DNA of 64,000 nucleotides from Streptomyces sp. NBC_00273 (GTDB taxonomy: Bacteria > Actinomycetota > Actinomycetes > Streptomycetales > Streptomycetaceae), in assembly GCF_036178145.1 (NCBI RefSeq), contig NZ_CP108067.1:2728001-2792000 (forward strand), written 5' to 3'. The notes beneath the pieces are model-generated. The model was given only the letters and a program-made list of their open reading frames with translations, ran no database searches and had not been told where the DNA came from. Shown one piece after another: positions 24,750-33,555 of the stretch. The translations under genes were made by a program, and so were the position numbers. Every line of letters starts with the position of its first letter. The stretch's first letter is position 1.

Positions 24750-25034
24750 CTATATTCCGCCCACCCTCAGCGGCGCGGGGCGGCTCAACGGAGCAGCGAG
24801 AAGCGCGTGCGGCGGCGCTCCGAGGGCTGCAGCGATGGCGACGAGGTCGTCGATGTCGCAGCGGCGTACCGTGCGTTCGATCCGGGAGAGCGCGGTGAAG
24901 GTCATGGGGCGACCGAGTGCGGTGACCCGGGCGGCGAGCTGGCGCTGGGAGTAACCACGGGCCACGCGGGTGCGTTCGATGGCCTGGACGGCGGCGCGTC
25001 CGGCGGGTCCGATTTCAAGAGGGCGTGGCGGCAT
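24750..25034 (-). CDS. XRE-type regulator of the integrative element
   Basis: This 94-aa protein starts MPPRPLEIGPAGRAAVQAIE and has a Cro/CI HTH: RVARGYSQRQLAARVTALG and TFTALSRIERTVRRCDIDDL. The frame extends upstream to 25109, but the internal ATG fits better. The start lies opposite the replication gene region, so it may repress divergent replication/transfer genes, as KorSA or Pra-type regulators do in other elements. That role is inferred. Confidence 0.75.
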   Translation of the reverse strand: MPPRPLEIGPAGRAAVQAIERTRVARGYSQRQLAARVTALGRPMTFTALSRIERTVRRCDIDDLVAIAAALGAPPHALLAAPLSRPAPLRVGGI

Positions 25035-25287
25035 TGGTGTGTTGTAGCTTGCCCGCCGGAGGGTACGGAAGGCATTCCCCGTCTGCTGTGAGCGATCCCG
25101 GACCGTCACCGAATATCGCGGGCGATTTCGCCGACCGGGGTTTCGGGTTTACGGTCGTGCGACCGGAAAACCTTTCACGGCCGCTTGAGCCAGGTCTGGA
25201 CTTCTGGACCCGGGGTGTGGCTGTGTTGTCCACGCACCCCGGCCCCGCCGGTTTCCCTGCCCCGTTTTCGAAAGGCGGTCGATCTCC

Positions 25288-26180
25288 ATCGCCCGTATCC
25301 GCACCATCAAGCCCGAGGCCTTCGCCTCCGAGTCCCTGGCGGCCGTCTCACTGAGCGCCGAGCGGACCTTCTTCGGCCTGCTCACCCAAGCCGACGACAA
25401 GGGCCGCATCCGCGACCAGGCCGCCGTCATCGCCGGACAGTTGTGGTCGCTGCGCCGCGAACACGGCCCGGTCGAAGTCGAGGACGATCTGACGCAGCTC
25501 GACGCGGCCGGCCTGATCTGCCGCTACGAGGGCGAGGACGGAAGGCAGTACCTGCACGTCGTCGCCTTCGCCCTCCACCAGAAGATCAACCGCCCCAGTA
25601 TCAGCAGGATCCCGTCCTGCCCGCACCACGACCTCGGCGTCCCGCGTGAGCCCTCGCTGCCGGTGCACGGAGCCGTCACGGAGGCCTCCAGGACGGGGCA
25701 GGCACCAGGCAGTGAGCCCGCCATGAGCAGGGAATCCGCAGGTCAAGGGCAGTTCAGTGAGCCCTCACAGCCGGTTGCGGGAGGGCTCACTGAGCCTGAC
25801 GTGAGCCCTCAGGGTCCGGATCTAGGACCTAGGAACAGGGATCTAGGAACTACCCCGTTGGGGGCGCGAGCGCCCCCGCGCCCCAGACCGTCTCGGCGAA
25901 GGACCTCATCACCGAGTACGCCGCGGCTTGCGAACACCGCCCTCCCTCCGCCGTGCTCGGCCAACTCGGGCAGAAGGCCAAGAAGCTCCTCGACGAGGGC
26001 ATCGACCCCGCCCACGTACGAGCCGGTCTCGACCGCCACCGGGCCAAGGGCCTCCACCCGAAGACCCTGCCCAGCCTCGTGCACGAGGTCATGAACGCGG
26101 GGGCCTCCACGCCCACCGCCGCCCACCGGCCCTGGGCCAACCCCACCGACGTCGCTGCCGCCTACGGAGGTGCCCTCTGA
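25288..26180 (+). pseudogene. Replication-initiation/DnaD-like gene without start codon and with a frameshift
   Basis: The sequence encodes ARIRTIKPEAFASESLAAVS, then ERTFFGLLTQADDKGRIRDQ and later ITEYAAACEHRPPSAVLGQL and VHEVMNAG. These match the N- and C-terminal parts of the HTH replication proteins of Streptomyces elements. The expected start reads ATC at 25288, and no ATG, GTG or TTG lies upstream in frame before the TGA at 25186. In addition, the frame changes by one base in the G/C run near 25858-25878 (first half and second half are in different frames). The gene is therefore probably dead, unless sequence errors or unusual decoding are involved. Confidence 0.72.
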
Positions 26181-26251
26181 TCACCACCGCCCTCCCGCAG
26201 CCCGCCGACCACGTCGTCCGGGCCATAGCAGGGATCCTTCGCCGCCGGGGC

Positions 26252-26881
26252 ATGGACCCGTCCGTCATGGACTCGCAGGAACCGGAGCCCGCGCCCCAAC
26301 CGGTCACGTCCCTGGCACTGGCCGATGCCCGCATCCCGCCGCGCTACCGGCAGGCCCTCGCCGATCACCCCGAGGTCGCCGCCTGGGTGGACGAGATCGT
26401 GCGTGCCGGGCGCCCCGGCCCGTCCGGCACACGGGGCATTGCAGAGGGCCCGTCGCTGCTGTTCGTCGGCCCCACCGGCACCGGCAAGACCCACCAGGCC
26501 TACGGGGCCGTCCGCAGCCTGCTCGCGGCCGGCGTCCGCCTGCGCTGGGAAGCCGTCACCGCCGCCGACCTGTACGCCCGCCTGAGGCCGCGCCCAGGAC
26601 TCGACGCGGAACGTGAACTGCACACCCTGGCCCGCTGCCCGCTGCTGGTCCTGGACGACCTCGGCGCCGCCAAGGGCAGCGAGTGGACGGAGGAGCTGAC
26701 CTACCGGCTGATCAACTACCGGTACGAGTACCTGCGCCCCACCTTGCTCACGACGAACCTCCCCATCCCCAAGCTCCGCACCGCCCTCGGCGACCGCGTC
26801 GCCTCCCGCCTCTCCGAGATGACCCACCGGGTCATCCTCGACGGGCCCGACCGCCGCCGCCGCAACTCCCCCGCCGCTTGA
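26252..26881 (+). CDS. DnaC/IstB-like ATPase
   Basis: The protein (209 aa from the first ATG) has Walker A in LLFVGPTGTGKTHQAYGAV, Walker B in LLVLDDLGAAKGSEWTEEL and a sensor-1 TLLTTNLP. It is a helicase loader type often paired with the preceding replication gene. A longer version beginning ITTALPQPADHVVRAIAGIL could start at a CTG at 26177 overlapping the previous stop; homologues normally have ATG there. It would help load the host replicative helicase on the element. The last residues are basic (DRRRRNSPAA). Confidence 0.78.
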   Translation: MDPSVMDSQEPEPAPQPVTSLALADARIPPRYRQALADHPEVAAWVDEIVRAGRPGPSGTRGIAEGPSLLFVGPTGTGKTHQAYGAVRSLLAAGVRLRWEAVTAADLYARLRPRPGLDAERELHTLARCPLLVLDDLGAAKGSEWTEELTYRLINYRYEYLRPTLLTTNLPIPKLRTALGDRVASRLSEMTHRVILDGPDRRRRNSPAA

Positions 26882-26910
26882 ACGCGTCCACCCTTTGGAG
26901 CACCACCCGC

Positions 26911-27774
26911 TTGACCACCACCTCCCACCGCACGCAGACCGCCGAGCGGTACGCCCTGGCCATCGCAGGCTGCGTCATCGTCGCTCTCACCGCCGCAGGA
27001 TTCTGGCTCTCCTACGCCCACCTCGCCGAAGTCGCGGGGCGGCACGGCCTCGGGACTTCCCCCACCCGCCAGTGGGCATGGCCCGCCACACTCGATGCCT
27101 TCATCGTCGCCGGCGAAGTGCTCATGCTCCGCGCCAGCCTCCGCCGGGAAACCGACGGGTGGGCGATCGCCCTCACCGCTGCCGGATCGCTGGGCTCCAT
27201 AGCCCTGAACGTCGCCGGCGTCAGCAGGACCGACGGCGTCCCGGCCCCGGCGCTCGACTACGTCGTCGCCGCTGTCCCTCCAGCAGCCGCGCTCTTTGCC
27301 TTCGGCGTCCTCATGCGGCAGATCTACCGCCACGTCGCCGCCGAGGAGTCCCCCCACAGTCGTCGTCCGGTAGGGGAACCCTCAGCGCATCCCGCGAACT
27401 TGGACCGTCCCCGCGGGCACTCCGCCACACCGCAGCTCTCGGACCCGGAACGGCACTCGGGCCACGAGGGTGACCGCCCCACTCCGGCTGACGCCGGACA
27501 GGACGCATCAGGCGATGTGGCGGAAGAGACCGATCAAGTGGCGGAAGCCCACGTCCCGCCGAAGAAGCGCACCGGTCGCAAGCCCGCCGCCACCGACGAC
27601 GAACTCCTCGCCGTTGCCCGCACCGCCCCGCTCGGACTCGAAGGACGCGCGTCAAGCCGCCACATCGAGACGGCTGTCCGTGCACGCGGCCTGCCTATCG
27701 GCAGGGACCGCCGGAACAAGATCACCCGACAGGTCCAGGCCGAACTCGACAGCGGCCAAGTGAACGCCTTGTAG
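26911..27774 (+). CDS. DUF2637 membrane protein (SpdB-like)
   Basis: The 287-aa protein starts at a TTG (LTTTSHRTQTAERYALAIAG) and has four predicted membrane segments in the first 150 residues (ALAIAGCVIVALTAAGFWLS, WPATLDAFIVAGEVLML, IALTAAGSLGSIALNVAGV, VVAAVPPAAALFAFGVLM). A long disordered charged stretch and a basic C-terminal wing (SSRHIETAVRARGLPIGRDR) follow. DUF2637 proteins accompany transfer genes of Streptomyces plasmids and integrative elements. The C-terminal part resembles a DNA-binding domain. The exact role in plasmid spread is inferred. Confidence 0.8.
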   Translation: MTTTSHRTQTAERYALAIAGCVIVALTAAGFWLSYAHLAEVAGRHGLGTSPTRQWAWPATLDAFIVAGEVLMLRASLRRETDGWAIALTAAGSLGSIALNVAGVSRTDGVPAPALDYVVAAVPPAAALFAFGVLMRQIYRHVAAEESPHSRRPVGEPSAHPANLDRPRGHSATPQLSDPERHSGHEGDRPTPADAGQDASGDVAEETDQVAEAHVPPKKRTGRKPAATDDELLAVARTAPLGLEGRASSRHIETAVRARGLPIGRDRRNKITRQVQAELDSGQVNAL

Positions 27775-27801
27775 GCCCCCGCGCATCCATCGCGGAGTGA
27801 A

Positions 27802-28521
27802 GTGGCGTCCGTATGCCCCATCCCCGCAGCACCGAAGCCGTTCCAGCCCGACCAACAGGACGCACGCTCTATGCACGACGACCCCACTGCCACAAATGCC
27901 CACGCCCACCGACAGGCGGCTCCTACCCAAGCCCGAGACGGAGCAAGTTATCCCTTTGGACACTCCACCATCGGCGGAGTGTCCAAAGGGCTCTCCGCCC
28001 CAGGGGCACGGAGCCTCGTCCGGCGCCGGGGGACGCCTGACGAGGAAGCTGCGACCGCCGGGCGGTCACAGTCGGGGGAAGAGCAACAGTCTTCGTTCGA
28101 ACCCACGTACACCTCCGCTCCCCCTCCAGAGCCCCGTACACGACGCCGTACCCACAAACTCAGCCAGCGCTCCAAAGTGTGCAGCGTCCGTATGAACGAC
28201 GCCGAGTACGCGCTCGTTGCGACCGCCGCCAAAGCTGTCGGCGTGACCGTCGCCGGCTTCTTCGCCAAAGCCGCCCTCAACGCGGCCCACGACCCTCAAA
28301 CCAGCGCTGCGGCCATCGCCGGGCGTCGCGAAGCCGTCATCGAGCTGTTCACTGCCCGCAGGCACCTCGGTCAGATCGGCAACAACCTGAACCAGCTGAC
28401 CCGCGCCATCAACTCCGGCGGCCGACCTACCGACATCCAACTCGACGTCGTACTCGACTCGGTCCGCCAGGCCTCCGCGCGCGTCCAGGACGCCACCGAC
28501 CAGCTCCTCGAAGACGGCTAA
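27802..28521 (+). CDS. mobC: MobC-like relaxosome protein
   Basis: The C-terminal half carries a ribbon-helix-helix-like SVRMNDAEYALVATAAKAVG, then AGRREAVIELFTARRHLGQI and GNNLNQLTRAIN, diagnostic of MobC. The frame from GTG 27802 gives 239 aa; an ATG at 27871 is an alternative. The first ~110 residues are low-complexity and cover a perfect hairpin (27952-27990), so translation may start later. MobC proteins bind near oriT and help the relaxase. The expected relaxase gene does not follow: the next gene is a NUDIX enzyme on the other strand. Confidence 0.8.
   Translation: MASVCPIPAAPKPFQPDQQDARSMHDDPTATNAHAHRQAAPTQARDGASYPFGHSTIGGVSKGLSAPGARSLVRRRGTPDEEAATAGRSQSGEEQQSSFEPTYTSAPPPEPRTRRRTHKLSQRSKVCSVRMNDAEYALVATAAKAVGVTVAGFFAKAALNAAHDPQTSAAAIAGRREAVIELFTARRHLGQIGNNLNQLTRAINSGGRPTDIQLDVVLDSVRQASARVQDATDQLLEDG
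27952..27990. repeat. Perfect 15-bp inverted repeat (oriT or regulatory hairpin candidate)
   Basis: CCCTTTGGACACTCC and its exact complement GGAGTGTCCAAAGGG are separated by 9 bases. It lies just before the conserved part of mobC, where nick regions of mobilizable elements are commonly found. Confidence 0.7.
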
Positions 28522-28592
28522 TACCTGCCCCACCGAGGTCCCCGAGATCAACCGTCCCCGCGTGTTGTCCCCATTCGCGCGGTCGGTCCGCG

Positions 28593-29006
28593 TCAACGCT
28601 CCAGGACGACGTCGAGGTGTTCTTGCACCGGCTCGAACAGGCGGTACGGGACGTACTCGGGGATGTCGGCGTGGGCCACCCAAGCGAGTTCGGCCAGCTC
28701 GTCGGTGTCCGCGACGTACGCGTGGCCGCCGGCCACCTCGCAGGCTGTGTACGACATCAGACGGCTCGTGTCTGGGTGGACCCGTTCCCCCAGCGGTTTC
28801 AGCGCCCTCACGGCGAGGCCGGTCTCCTCCAGGGTCTCGCGTACGGCGGCCTCCTCCCGGGCTTCGCCCGGCTCGACCCCACCGGCGGGGAACTGCCAGG
28901 AGAGCCGCCCCTCGCTGAGCCGACGCCGCACCATGAGGACGCGGCCTTCGTACACCACGACGGCCGCTGCGATGGCCGGTCGACCTTCAGCGTTCTCCTG
29001 CTCCAC
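28593..29006 (-). CDS. NUDIX hydrolase
   Basis: This 137-aa protein has the Nudix box GGVEPGEAREEAAVRETLEE followed by TGL (G-x5-E-x7-RE-x2-EE-x-G) and the preceding WQFPAGG strand. It hydrolyses a nucleoside diphosphate linked to another moiety; the substrate is not predictable. It ends the transcript direction shared with the flavoprotein gene 54 bp upstream. A second NUDIX gene opens the RiPP-like operon at 33556. Confidence 0.9.
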   Translation of the reverse strand: MEQENAEGRPAIAAAVVVYEGRVLMVRRRLSEGRLSWQFPAGGVEPGEAREEAAVRETLEETGLAVRALKPLGERVHPDTSRLMSYTACEVAGGHAYVADTDELAELAWVAHADIPEYVPYRLFEPVQEHLDVVLER

Positions 29007-29060
29007 GTTGCTCCTCCAGATCGGGTGGGCCAGCTGCCCCGAGGGGCGATACCGGCACGT

Positions 29061-29615
29061 TCACTGCGGATCGGCCCCGGTCCGGAGGAGCGGAGCGAGC
29101 AGATCGACCGCCTCCTCCCAGGGGAAGCGGTCGGCGCCGCCGCCGGACTTCGGACGGTGGGGCTCGTAGCTGCCGATCAGCACGCCCATCTCCCGGAGCT
29201 CGTCGATGCTGCGCCGGTAGGCCCGGTGGGCGGCGAGCGCGGTGTTCACGTAGGGCAGCAAGACCGTGGGGACGCCCATGCCGGGGGCTTCGCAGAGGAT
29301 GCCGAGCGCCAGGTTGTCGGCGAAGCCGGCGGCCCACTTGTTGACCGTGTTGAACGTGGCCGGTGCGACCGCGATGGCATCGGCCCGCGGGTAGGTCCGC
29401 GCCTCGCCGGGCGAACGCCAGGCGGACCTGACCGGGTACCCGGTCTGCTCTTCGATCGCCAGGGTGTCGAGGAACTCGAGACCTTGTGGCGTGGCGATCA
29501 CCCCCACCTCCCAGCCCCGTTCCTGCGCTGCGGTGATTAGTCTACCGACGTCGCCGGCGATCCCGGCGGCGCAGACGACGACGTACAGGAAGGGCTTGGG
29601 CTGCGGCTCGGTCAC
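29061..29615 (-). CDS. Flavoprotein (PPC-decarboxylase/HFCD family)
   Basis: The 184-aa protein starts at GTG (VTEPQPKPFLYVVVCAAGIA) and contains RADAIAVAPATFNTVNKWAA, then FADNLALGIL, the FMN-binding PxxNxxxxK/ADN-type motifs of the HFCD flavoprotein family (Dfp, EpiD, MrsD). Many Streptomyces carry it beside an XRE regulator, and here a broken regulator lies directly upstream with a stop/start overlap. EpiD-like members decarboxylate peptide C-terminal cysteines, but nothing here shows such a substrate. A degenerate copy of its 3' end lies at 16330-16490. Confidence 0.85.
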   Translation of the reverse strand: MTEPQPKPFLYVVVCAAGIAGDVGRLITAAQERGWEVGVIATPQGLEFLDTLAIEEQTGYPVRSAWRSPGEARTYPRADAIAVAPATFNTVNKWAAGFADNLALGILCEAPGMGVPTVLLPYVNTALAAHRAYRRSIDELREMGVLIGSYEPHRPKSGGGADRFPWEEAVDLLAPLLRTGADPQ

Positions 29616-29960
29616 AGCGGGGACTCCCAGTCGGCAGCTGAAGTGGTGGAGCTCCGGCAGCGTACGTCGACGGTCCCGGGCTGCCATGTCGGCGACCAAG
29701 TCCCGGACGGCTGGGCGTCGCACCCCCCTGGCTCGCAGGTCTCCGCGATCCGCAGGACCTGGCAGCCGGAGGCGAGGCGGCCCTGGTGCGCGTAGGCACG
29801 GGCGGCTTCGACCCACAGGGCGGCTCGGCTTTCGAGTACCGGGATGTGGCGAAGCGTGTGCGGGCGCGGTGTCGTTGCGTTGCCCAGGCCGCCAGCCACG
29901 ACCCAGCCATCCTCTCGCCGAAGCCACCCAGCATCGGGAGCTGGACAGCGCCTCATCCAT
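29612..29960 (-). pseudogene. C-terminal remnant of an XRE/TPR regulator
   Basis: One frame encodes RAALWVEAARAYAHQGRLAS and another PAVRDLVADMAARDRRRTLP, then ELHHFSCRLGVPA. These are consecutive parts of the C-terminus of a common Streptomyces helix-turn-helix/TPR regulator. They lie in different frames, and the N-terminal HTH and most TPRs are missing. It sits next to the flavoprotein gene that this regulator usually accompanies. Confidence 0.7.
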
Positions 29961-30337
29961 CAGCGATCGACCAGTCTGGCGCTTCGCCCGGTCCCCGAAG
30001 CCCGGATGGTCATGGACGTACTCCCGCACATGACCGAGGAAGATCGCGCCGAGTACGAGCGGCTGTGCGCCATAGCCGCTCCGAATGGCGGCATTCATCT
30101 CGCCTACGAGGACTGACCGCCCCCACCGGGCAACACCGCGCGACCGGTGGCCAGGAACCCTCCCGGCCACCGATCCCTTTCGGTGCTTGCGGCTGCCGCC
30201 AAGGGCAGAAAGCACTGCTTCGCGACAGGGCGACCGGAGCCGCACGGGACCACCCCGTTCAACCACATCTTCCGCTCTCTTTGCCTCTGTGCAGCAGATA
30301 GTCCGCGACCACGCCACTGTCTTGAGGCGGCCGCCAC
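29961..30337. other. No convincing gene
   Basis: Contains a 36-codon frame at 30009-30116 (MDVLPHMTEEDRAEYERLCA) with no strong ribosome site. Otherwise no coding signal. It may be an eroded gene end. Confidence 0.35.
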
Positions 30338-31180
30338 TCAGCGAGCAGGCTGTTCCCCCAAATGAGACAAGACCTCTGCCACCGATAGGTCGTAGTGGTC
30401 CTTGTCTCCTTCCCAGCGGGCCATGACCGCGACCGCCGCTTCGGCCATATCCGCAGGCAACCTGGCGGCGCGGAGCGTTTCGGCGATGTCCTCCATCTCC
30501 GGCGCCCAGCGCCAGGCGCGTGCGGCCACGCTGGGCAGGTATCCGGGGTCGGAGAGGATGTTGGACGCCATCACCTGCGCCTCGACCGTGAGCTCGTCGC
30601 CGACGCCGTGAGCGTCGGCCAGCGCGTGGGCCACGCCGGCGAGGGTGCGGGCGGCCTTCTGGTAGCTGGCGAACGCCATCTTCAATGCGGAGGCTGAGCC
30701 GACGCTGCCGCTCGCGCGGCGGACGTGCAATGCGGTGTCCTTGAACACGGGCTGCACCGTGTCCACGGCCTGGGCTTCGCCGGCGAGGTAGAGGCGAGCA
30801 GCCCGCTGGCCACCGGGCGGCGGGCCGAAGATCGCACCGTCGAGGACCATGGCGCCCGGCCTGATCTCCTCCGCGATTCGCTGCATTCGCTGGGGGTTGA
30901 TCGCGTTGGCGTCCACGTACACCCCGGCGAAGGCGTGGCCGGCGACCGTGGTCGCCACGTCTTCGGCGGCCTGCGGAGGACAGATGGACAGAACGATCTC
31001 ACTCCGTTCCAGCGCCTCATCGAGCGAGTCACACGCGGTGGCGCCGACTTCCTTCGCGCGTCGGCGGGTCGCGTCGCTGCGGCCTTCCGGCACCCACAGC
31101 ACCTCGTGGCCTGCCTTGACGGCTTGGGCGGCGACGGCCGCGCCCATGGCGCCAGGGTGCAAGAGGGTCACGGTCGTCAC
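30338..31180 (-). CDS. NAD(P)-dependent oxidoreductase of the 6PGDH / 3-hydroxyisobutyrate dehydrogenase family
   Basis: The 280-aa protein has an N-terminal NAD(P) motif LLHPGAMGAAVAAQAV and an IVLSICPPQAAEDV strand. YVDANAINPQRMQRIAEEI and a long helical C-terminal domain containing SALKMAFASYQKAARTLAGV (catalytic Lys region) follow. It would oxidise a beta-hydroxy acid or reduce an imine; the family includes imine reductases. Its start overlaps the regulator stop (ATGA), so the two are co-translated and the regulator may sense its substrate. Confidence 0.85.
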   Translation of the reverse strand: MTTVTLLHPGAMGAAVAAQAVKAGHEVLWVPEGRSDATRRRAKEVGATACDSLDEALERSEIVLSICPPQAAEDVATTVAGHAFAGVYVDANAINPQRMQRIAEEIRPGAMVLDGAIFGPPPGGQRAARLYLAGEAQAVDTVQPVFKDTALHVRRASGSVGSASALKMAFASYQKAARTLAGVAHALADAHGVGDELTVEAQVMASNILSDPGYLPSVAARAWRWAPEMEDIAETLRAARLPADMAEAAVAVMARWEGDKDHYDLSVAEVLSHLGEQPAR

Positions 31181-32580
31181 TGGCTGCCTCCTGGCGGGAG
31201 CTGAGCGGGCATGCGTTCCTGATGAGCAATGATCACCTCACGAAGGCCGATCGCGGCAGGTGATCCGGCCCCGGGATGCAGTGCGAGCTGACGGCTGAAG
31301 TGGCCGATCCGGCGGTCGACGCTCTCGGTGCGGCGCCGGGCGCTGACCCCAAGGACGGCGTGGATCTGGGTCGCCGCCCCGTCGATGTCTCCTCGGCCCA
31401 GCCGAGCCATGGCCAGGTCCATGCGGGCCAGGGACATCTCGCCGAGTCTCTGTTGCTCCGGCGGCGCTGACTGGAACATCTCCACAGCTTCGTCGGCGCG
31501 AGCCTCGGCATCGCTGAGGTGTTGGGTGCCTGCCAGCCAGAGGTGCGTGCTGCTGGAGTAGAAGAGTTGCTTCTCGACGGGGAAGGCCATCATCCCGCCG
31601 GGCAGTTCGTCCCCCTCAGCGAGACGCTCTCGCAGGTGGTCGGCGGCGCTGAGGGCCGCCAGGGCATCGCTGCCCCTGTTGAGCTGGCCGTAGGCGCGTG
31701 CCTTGATGCTCTCCAGCCGGATCTGCGCCGTGCCGGACTCCGGGGTGAACGCGCTTCCGGAGTCCGCAAGGCGTACGGCGTCTACGGGGCGGCCGTCCCA
31801 GTACGCGATCAGTGCCTGGAGTCCGCGTACCCAGGAGCGTAGTCCGTTGTGCCCCGCGAGTTCGCCGAACAGGAAGGCGGTACGGGCTTGTGTCTCGGCC
31901 GCGTCGTAGCGGCCCAGGTCGAAACTGGCGTTCGCCAGAACGCCGCACAGGACGCCCGCGCCCACGTAGAGGTCGGAGGTGTACCGCGGTGGCTGACGTC
32001 CTTCGAGAAGTTCGAAGGCGCGGTCTCGGAGGGCACGGACCTCGCGGAACAGGGGCCCGACGGGCCGGTTGGGGTACGTCATGACGAGGCGGCGGATGTC
32101 AGCTTCCAGCTGCTCCAGAGTGTGCGGTCCCACGTTGCTGCTCTCTGCCCTGGCCGCGAACTGCGCCGACTCATTCGCCGCCGCCATGACCACGTCTTCA
32201 AGGCCGTACTCGGATGGATCCGCTGCATCGCGGTCGTCAGCCGCTGGGCGGTGTGGGGAAGGGCCCGGCTTGGACTCCGCAGGCCCGAGGATTCGGGTGG
32301 CCGGGATGCCCGGAAACATGAACTCCAGGACGCGGCGGGCGACGGTCTGTGGGGTCCGGACCTCGCCATGCGCGTACCGGAAGAACTGCCGCTTCTCAAT
32401 CGTCGCGGTCGCGATCGAGGACGGCCCCTCCAGCTCAGCTAACTGCTTGGCCGCCTGTTCGTACCGTCGTTTGAAGACCTGGTAGTCCTGCCAGCCCCGC
32501 TGATTGATCAGGGTCTGGAAGAGGGTCGGTCCTGATGGCTCCACAGCCGCTCCCTCATGCCGGGGTTCCTTGTCCGGCAT
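31177..32580 (-). CDS. TPR-containing transcriptional regulator
   Basis: The 467-aa protein has an N-terminal HTH-like region (TLINQRGWQDYQVFKRRYEQ, and GEVRTPQTVARRVLEFMFPG) and then TPR-like helices from about residue 160 (DLGRYDAAETQARTAFLFGE, ARADEAVEMFQSAPPEQQRL). This architecture is shared by numerous Streptomyces regulators of uncertain ligand. It is coupled to the oxidoreductase gene and is transcribed divergently from the anti-sigma-type ATPase gene across a 229-bp gap that must contain both promoters. Confidence 0.78.
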   Translation of the reverse strand: MPDKEPRHEGAAVEPSGPTLFQTLINQRGWQDYQVFKRRYEQAAKQLAELEGPSSIATATIEKRQFFRYAHGEVRTPQTVARRVLEFMFPGIPATRILGPAESKPGPSPHRPAADDRDAADPSEYGLEDVVMAAANESAQFAARAESSNVGPHTLEQLEADIRRLVMTYPNRPVGPLFREVRALRDRAFELLEGRQPPRYTSDLYVGAGVLCGVLANASFDLGRYDAAETQARTAFLFGELAGHNGLRSWVRGLQALIAYWDGRPVDAVRLADSGSAFTPESGTAQIRLESIKARAYGQLNRGSDALAALSAADHLRERLAEGDELPGGMMAFPVEKQLFYSSSTHLWLAGTQHLSDAEARADEAVEMFQSAPPEQQRLGEMSLARMDLAMARLGRGDIDGAATQIHAVLGVSARRRTESVDRRIGHFSRQLALHPGAGSPAAIGLREVIIAHQERMPAQLPPGGSQ

Positions 32581-32809
32581 CCACGCTAGACATCAACAGC
32601 CGCCGATCGAAGATCTGTTGTCCAGAAAATCCAGGTGGACGGTGAATAGACATCGGTTAGGCACGAAAGGGCCGCGTTCGGCGTCGTTCAGGGCCTCGTT
32701 CAGGCGGGAGCCGCCGTGAACACTTCGTCTTCGCCCCGGCAAGACAGCGCCCTGCGCGGCCGAGTCTCCGTCGCGGCAACGCAAGTCAGGTAGCCCAGGA
32801 GGCCCGCTC

Positions 32810-33409
32810 ATGGCAGCGCACCACCAGCTCACGTTCACCGTCGCCCGAACGGCAGCCGCCGCCCAGCAGGCACGACACCGCGTCGTGGCCGAGATCCGCT
32901 CCTGGGGCATATGGCTCGACGCGGAGGCGCTGGCCGGAATCGAGCTGGCGGCTGGCGAGCTGATCACCAACGCCGTGAGCCACACCGCGTCGGGGCCGGT
33001 CACCGTCAGCGTCTACCAGGAGGGGCCTGTGCTTGCGGTCGAGGTGCATGACGCTACGAAGGCGCTGCCGCGACCGGAGCCCTTGAGCGGGAGTGCCGAG
33101 TCCGGGGGCGGTCTGTATCTCGTATCCGAGCTCGCCGACCGCCAGGGTGCCGAGCTGACGGCGATGGGCAAGCGCTGCTGGGCGGAGTTCGATCTGCCCC
33201 GCAGCGCAGGTGATCGACCGGCGGATCAGGACAGCCATCGTGATCGGCGTCTGCCCCACGACCATGCTGCCGACGTGGCTGATCGGGCGGTGACGAGGGT
33301 TCGTACACCGGCAGCTGGAGCGCCATCGCACACCCGAACGAGGGCCAGGCGCCGGACTGTAGCCCCGGCAGCAGGGCGGCCCTTGCGGGCCAGCCCATCG
33401 ACTGAATGA
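32810..33409 (+). CDS. RsbW-like ATP-binding protein
   Basis: The 199-aa protein has the HATPase_c_2 motifs GIELAAGELITNAVSHTASG (N box) and GGGLYLVSELADRQGAELTA (G box). Such single-domain ATPases of Streptomyces act as anti-sigma or anti-anti-sigma kinases. The last ~65 residues (from DRPADQDSHRDRR) are low-complexity and probably disordered. A clean AGGAGG site precedes the ATG. No partner sigma or anti-sigma antagonist gene is adjacent. Confidence 0.85.
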   Translation: MAAHHQLTFTVARTAAAAQQARHRVVAEIRSWGIWLDAEALAGIELAAGELITNAVSHTASGPVTVSVYQEGPVLAVEVHDATKALPRPEPLSGSAESGGGLYLVSELADRQGAELTAMGKRCWAEFDLPRSAGDRPADQDSHRDRRLPHDHAADVADRAVTRVRTPAAGAPSHTRTRARRRTVAPAAGRPLRASPSTE

Positions 33410-33555
33410 CGCTGATTTGACCGCAAGTTGGGGGCCTAGACTCGTGGGCTTCCCCGGGACACCGACTTTCGCGGTCGACCACGGAACAAGCAGTCCCCGG
33501 CCCTCTACGGGGCCGGCCCACGAATCAGCTCCTGTACCAAGTGGAGGTTGTCGCT

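Noticed and set aside
30009..30116. Short 36-codon frame MDVLPHMTEEDRAEYERLCA
   Set aside because: No ribosome site, no neighbour coupling and surrounding DNA is decayed, so not called as a gene.
29061..30317. Reading the flavoprotein frame upstream as one 418-aa fusion protein
   Set aside because: The upstream part is a decayed regulator end and then non-coding; the GTG at 29615 gives the normal family length.
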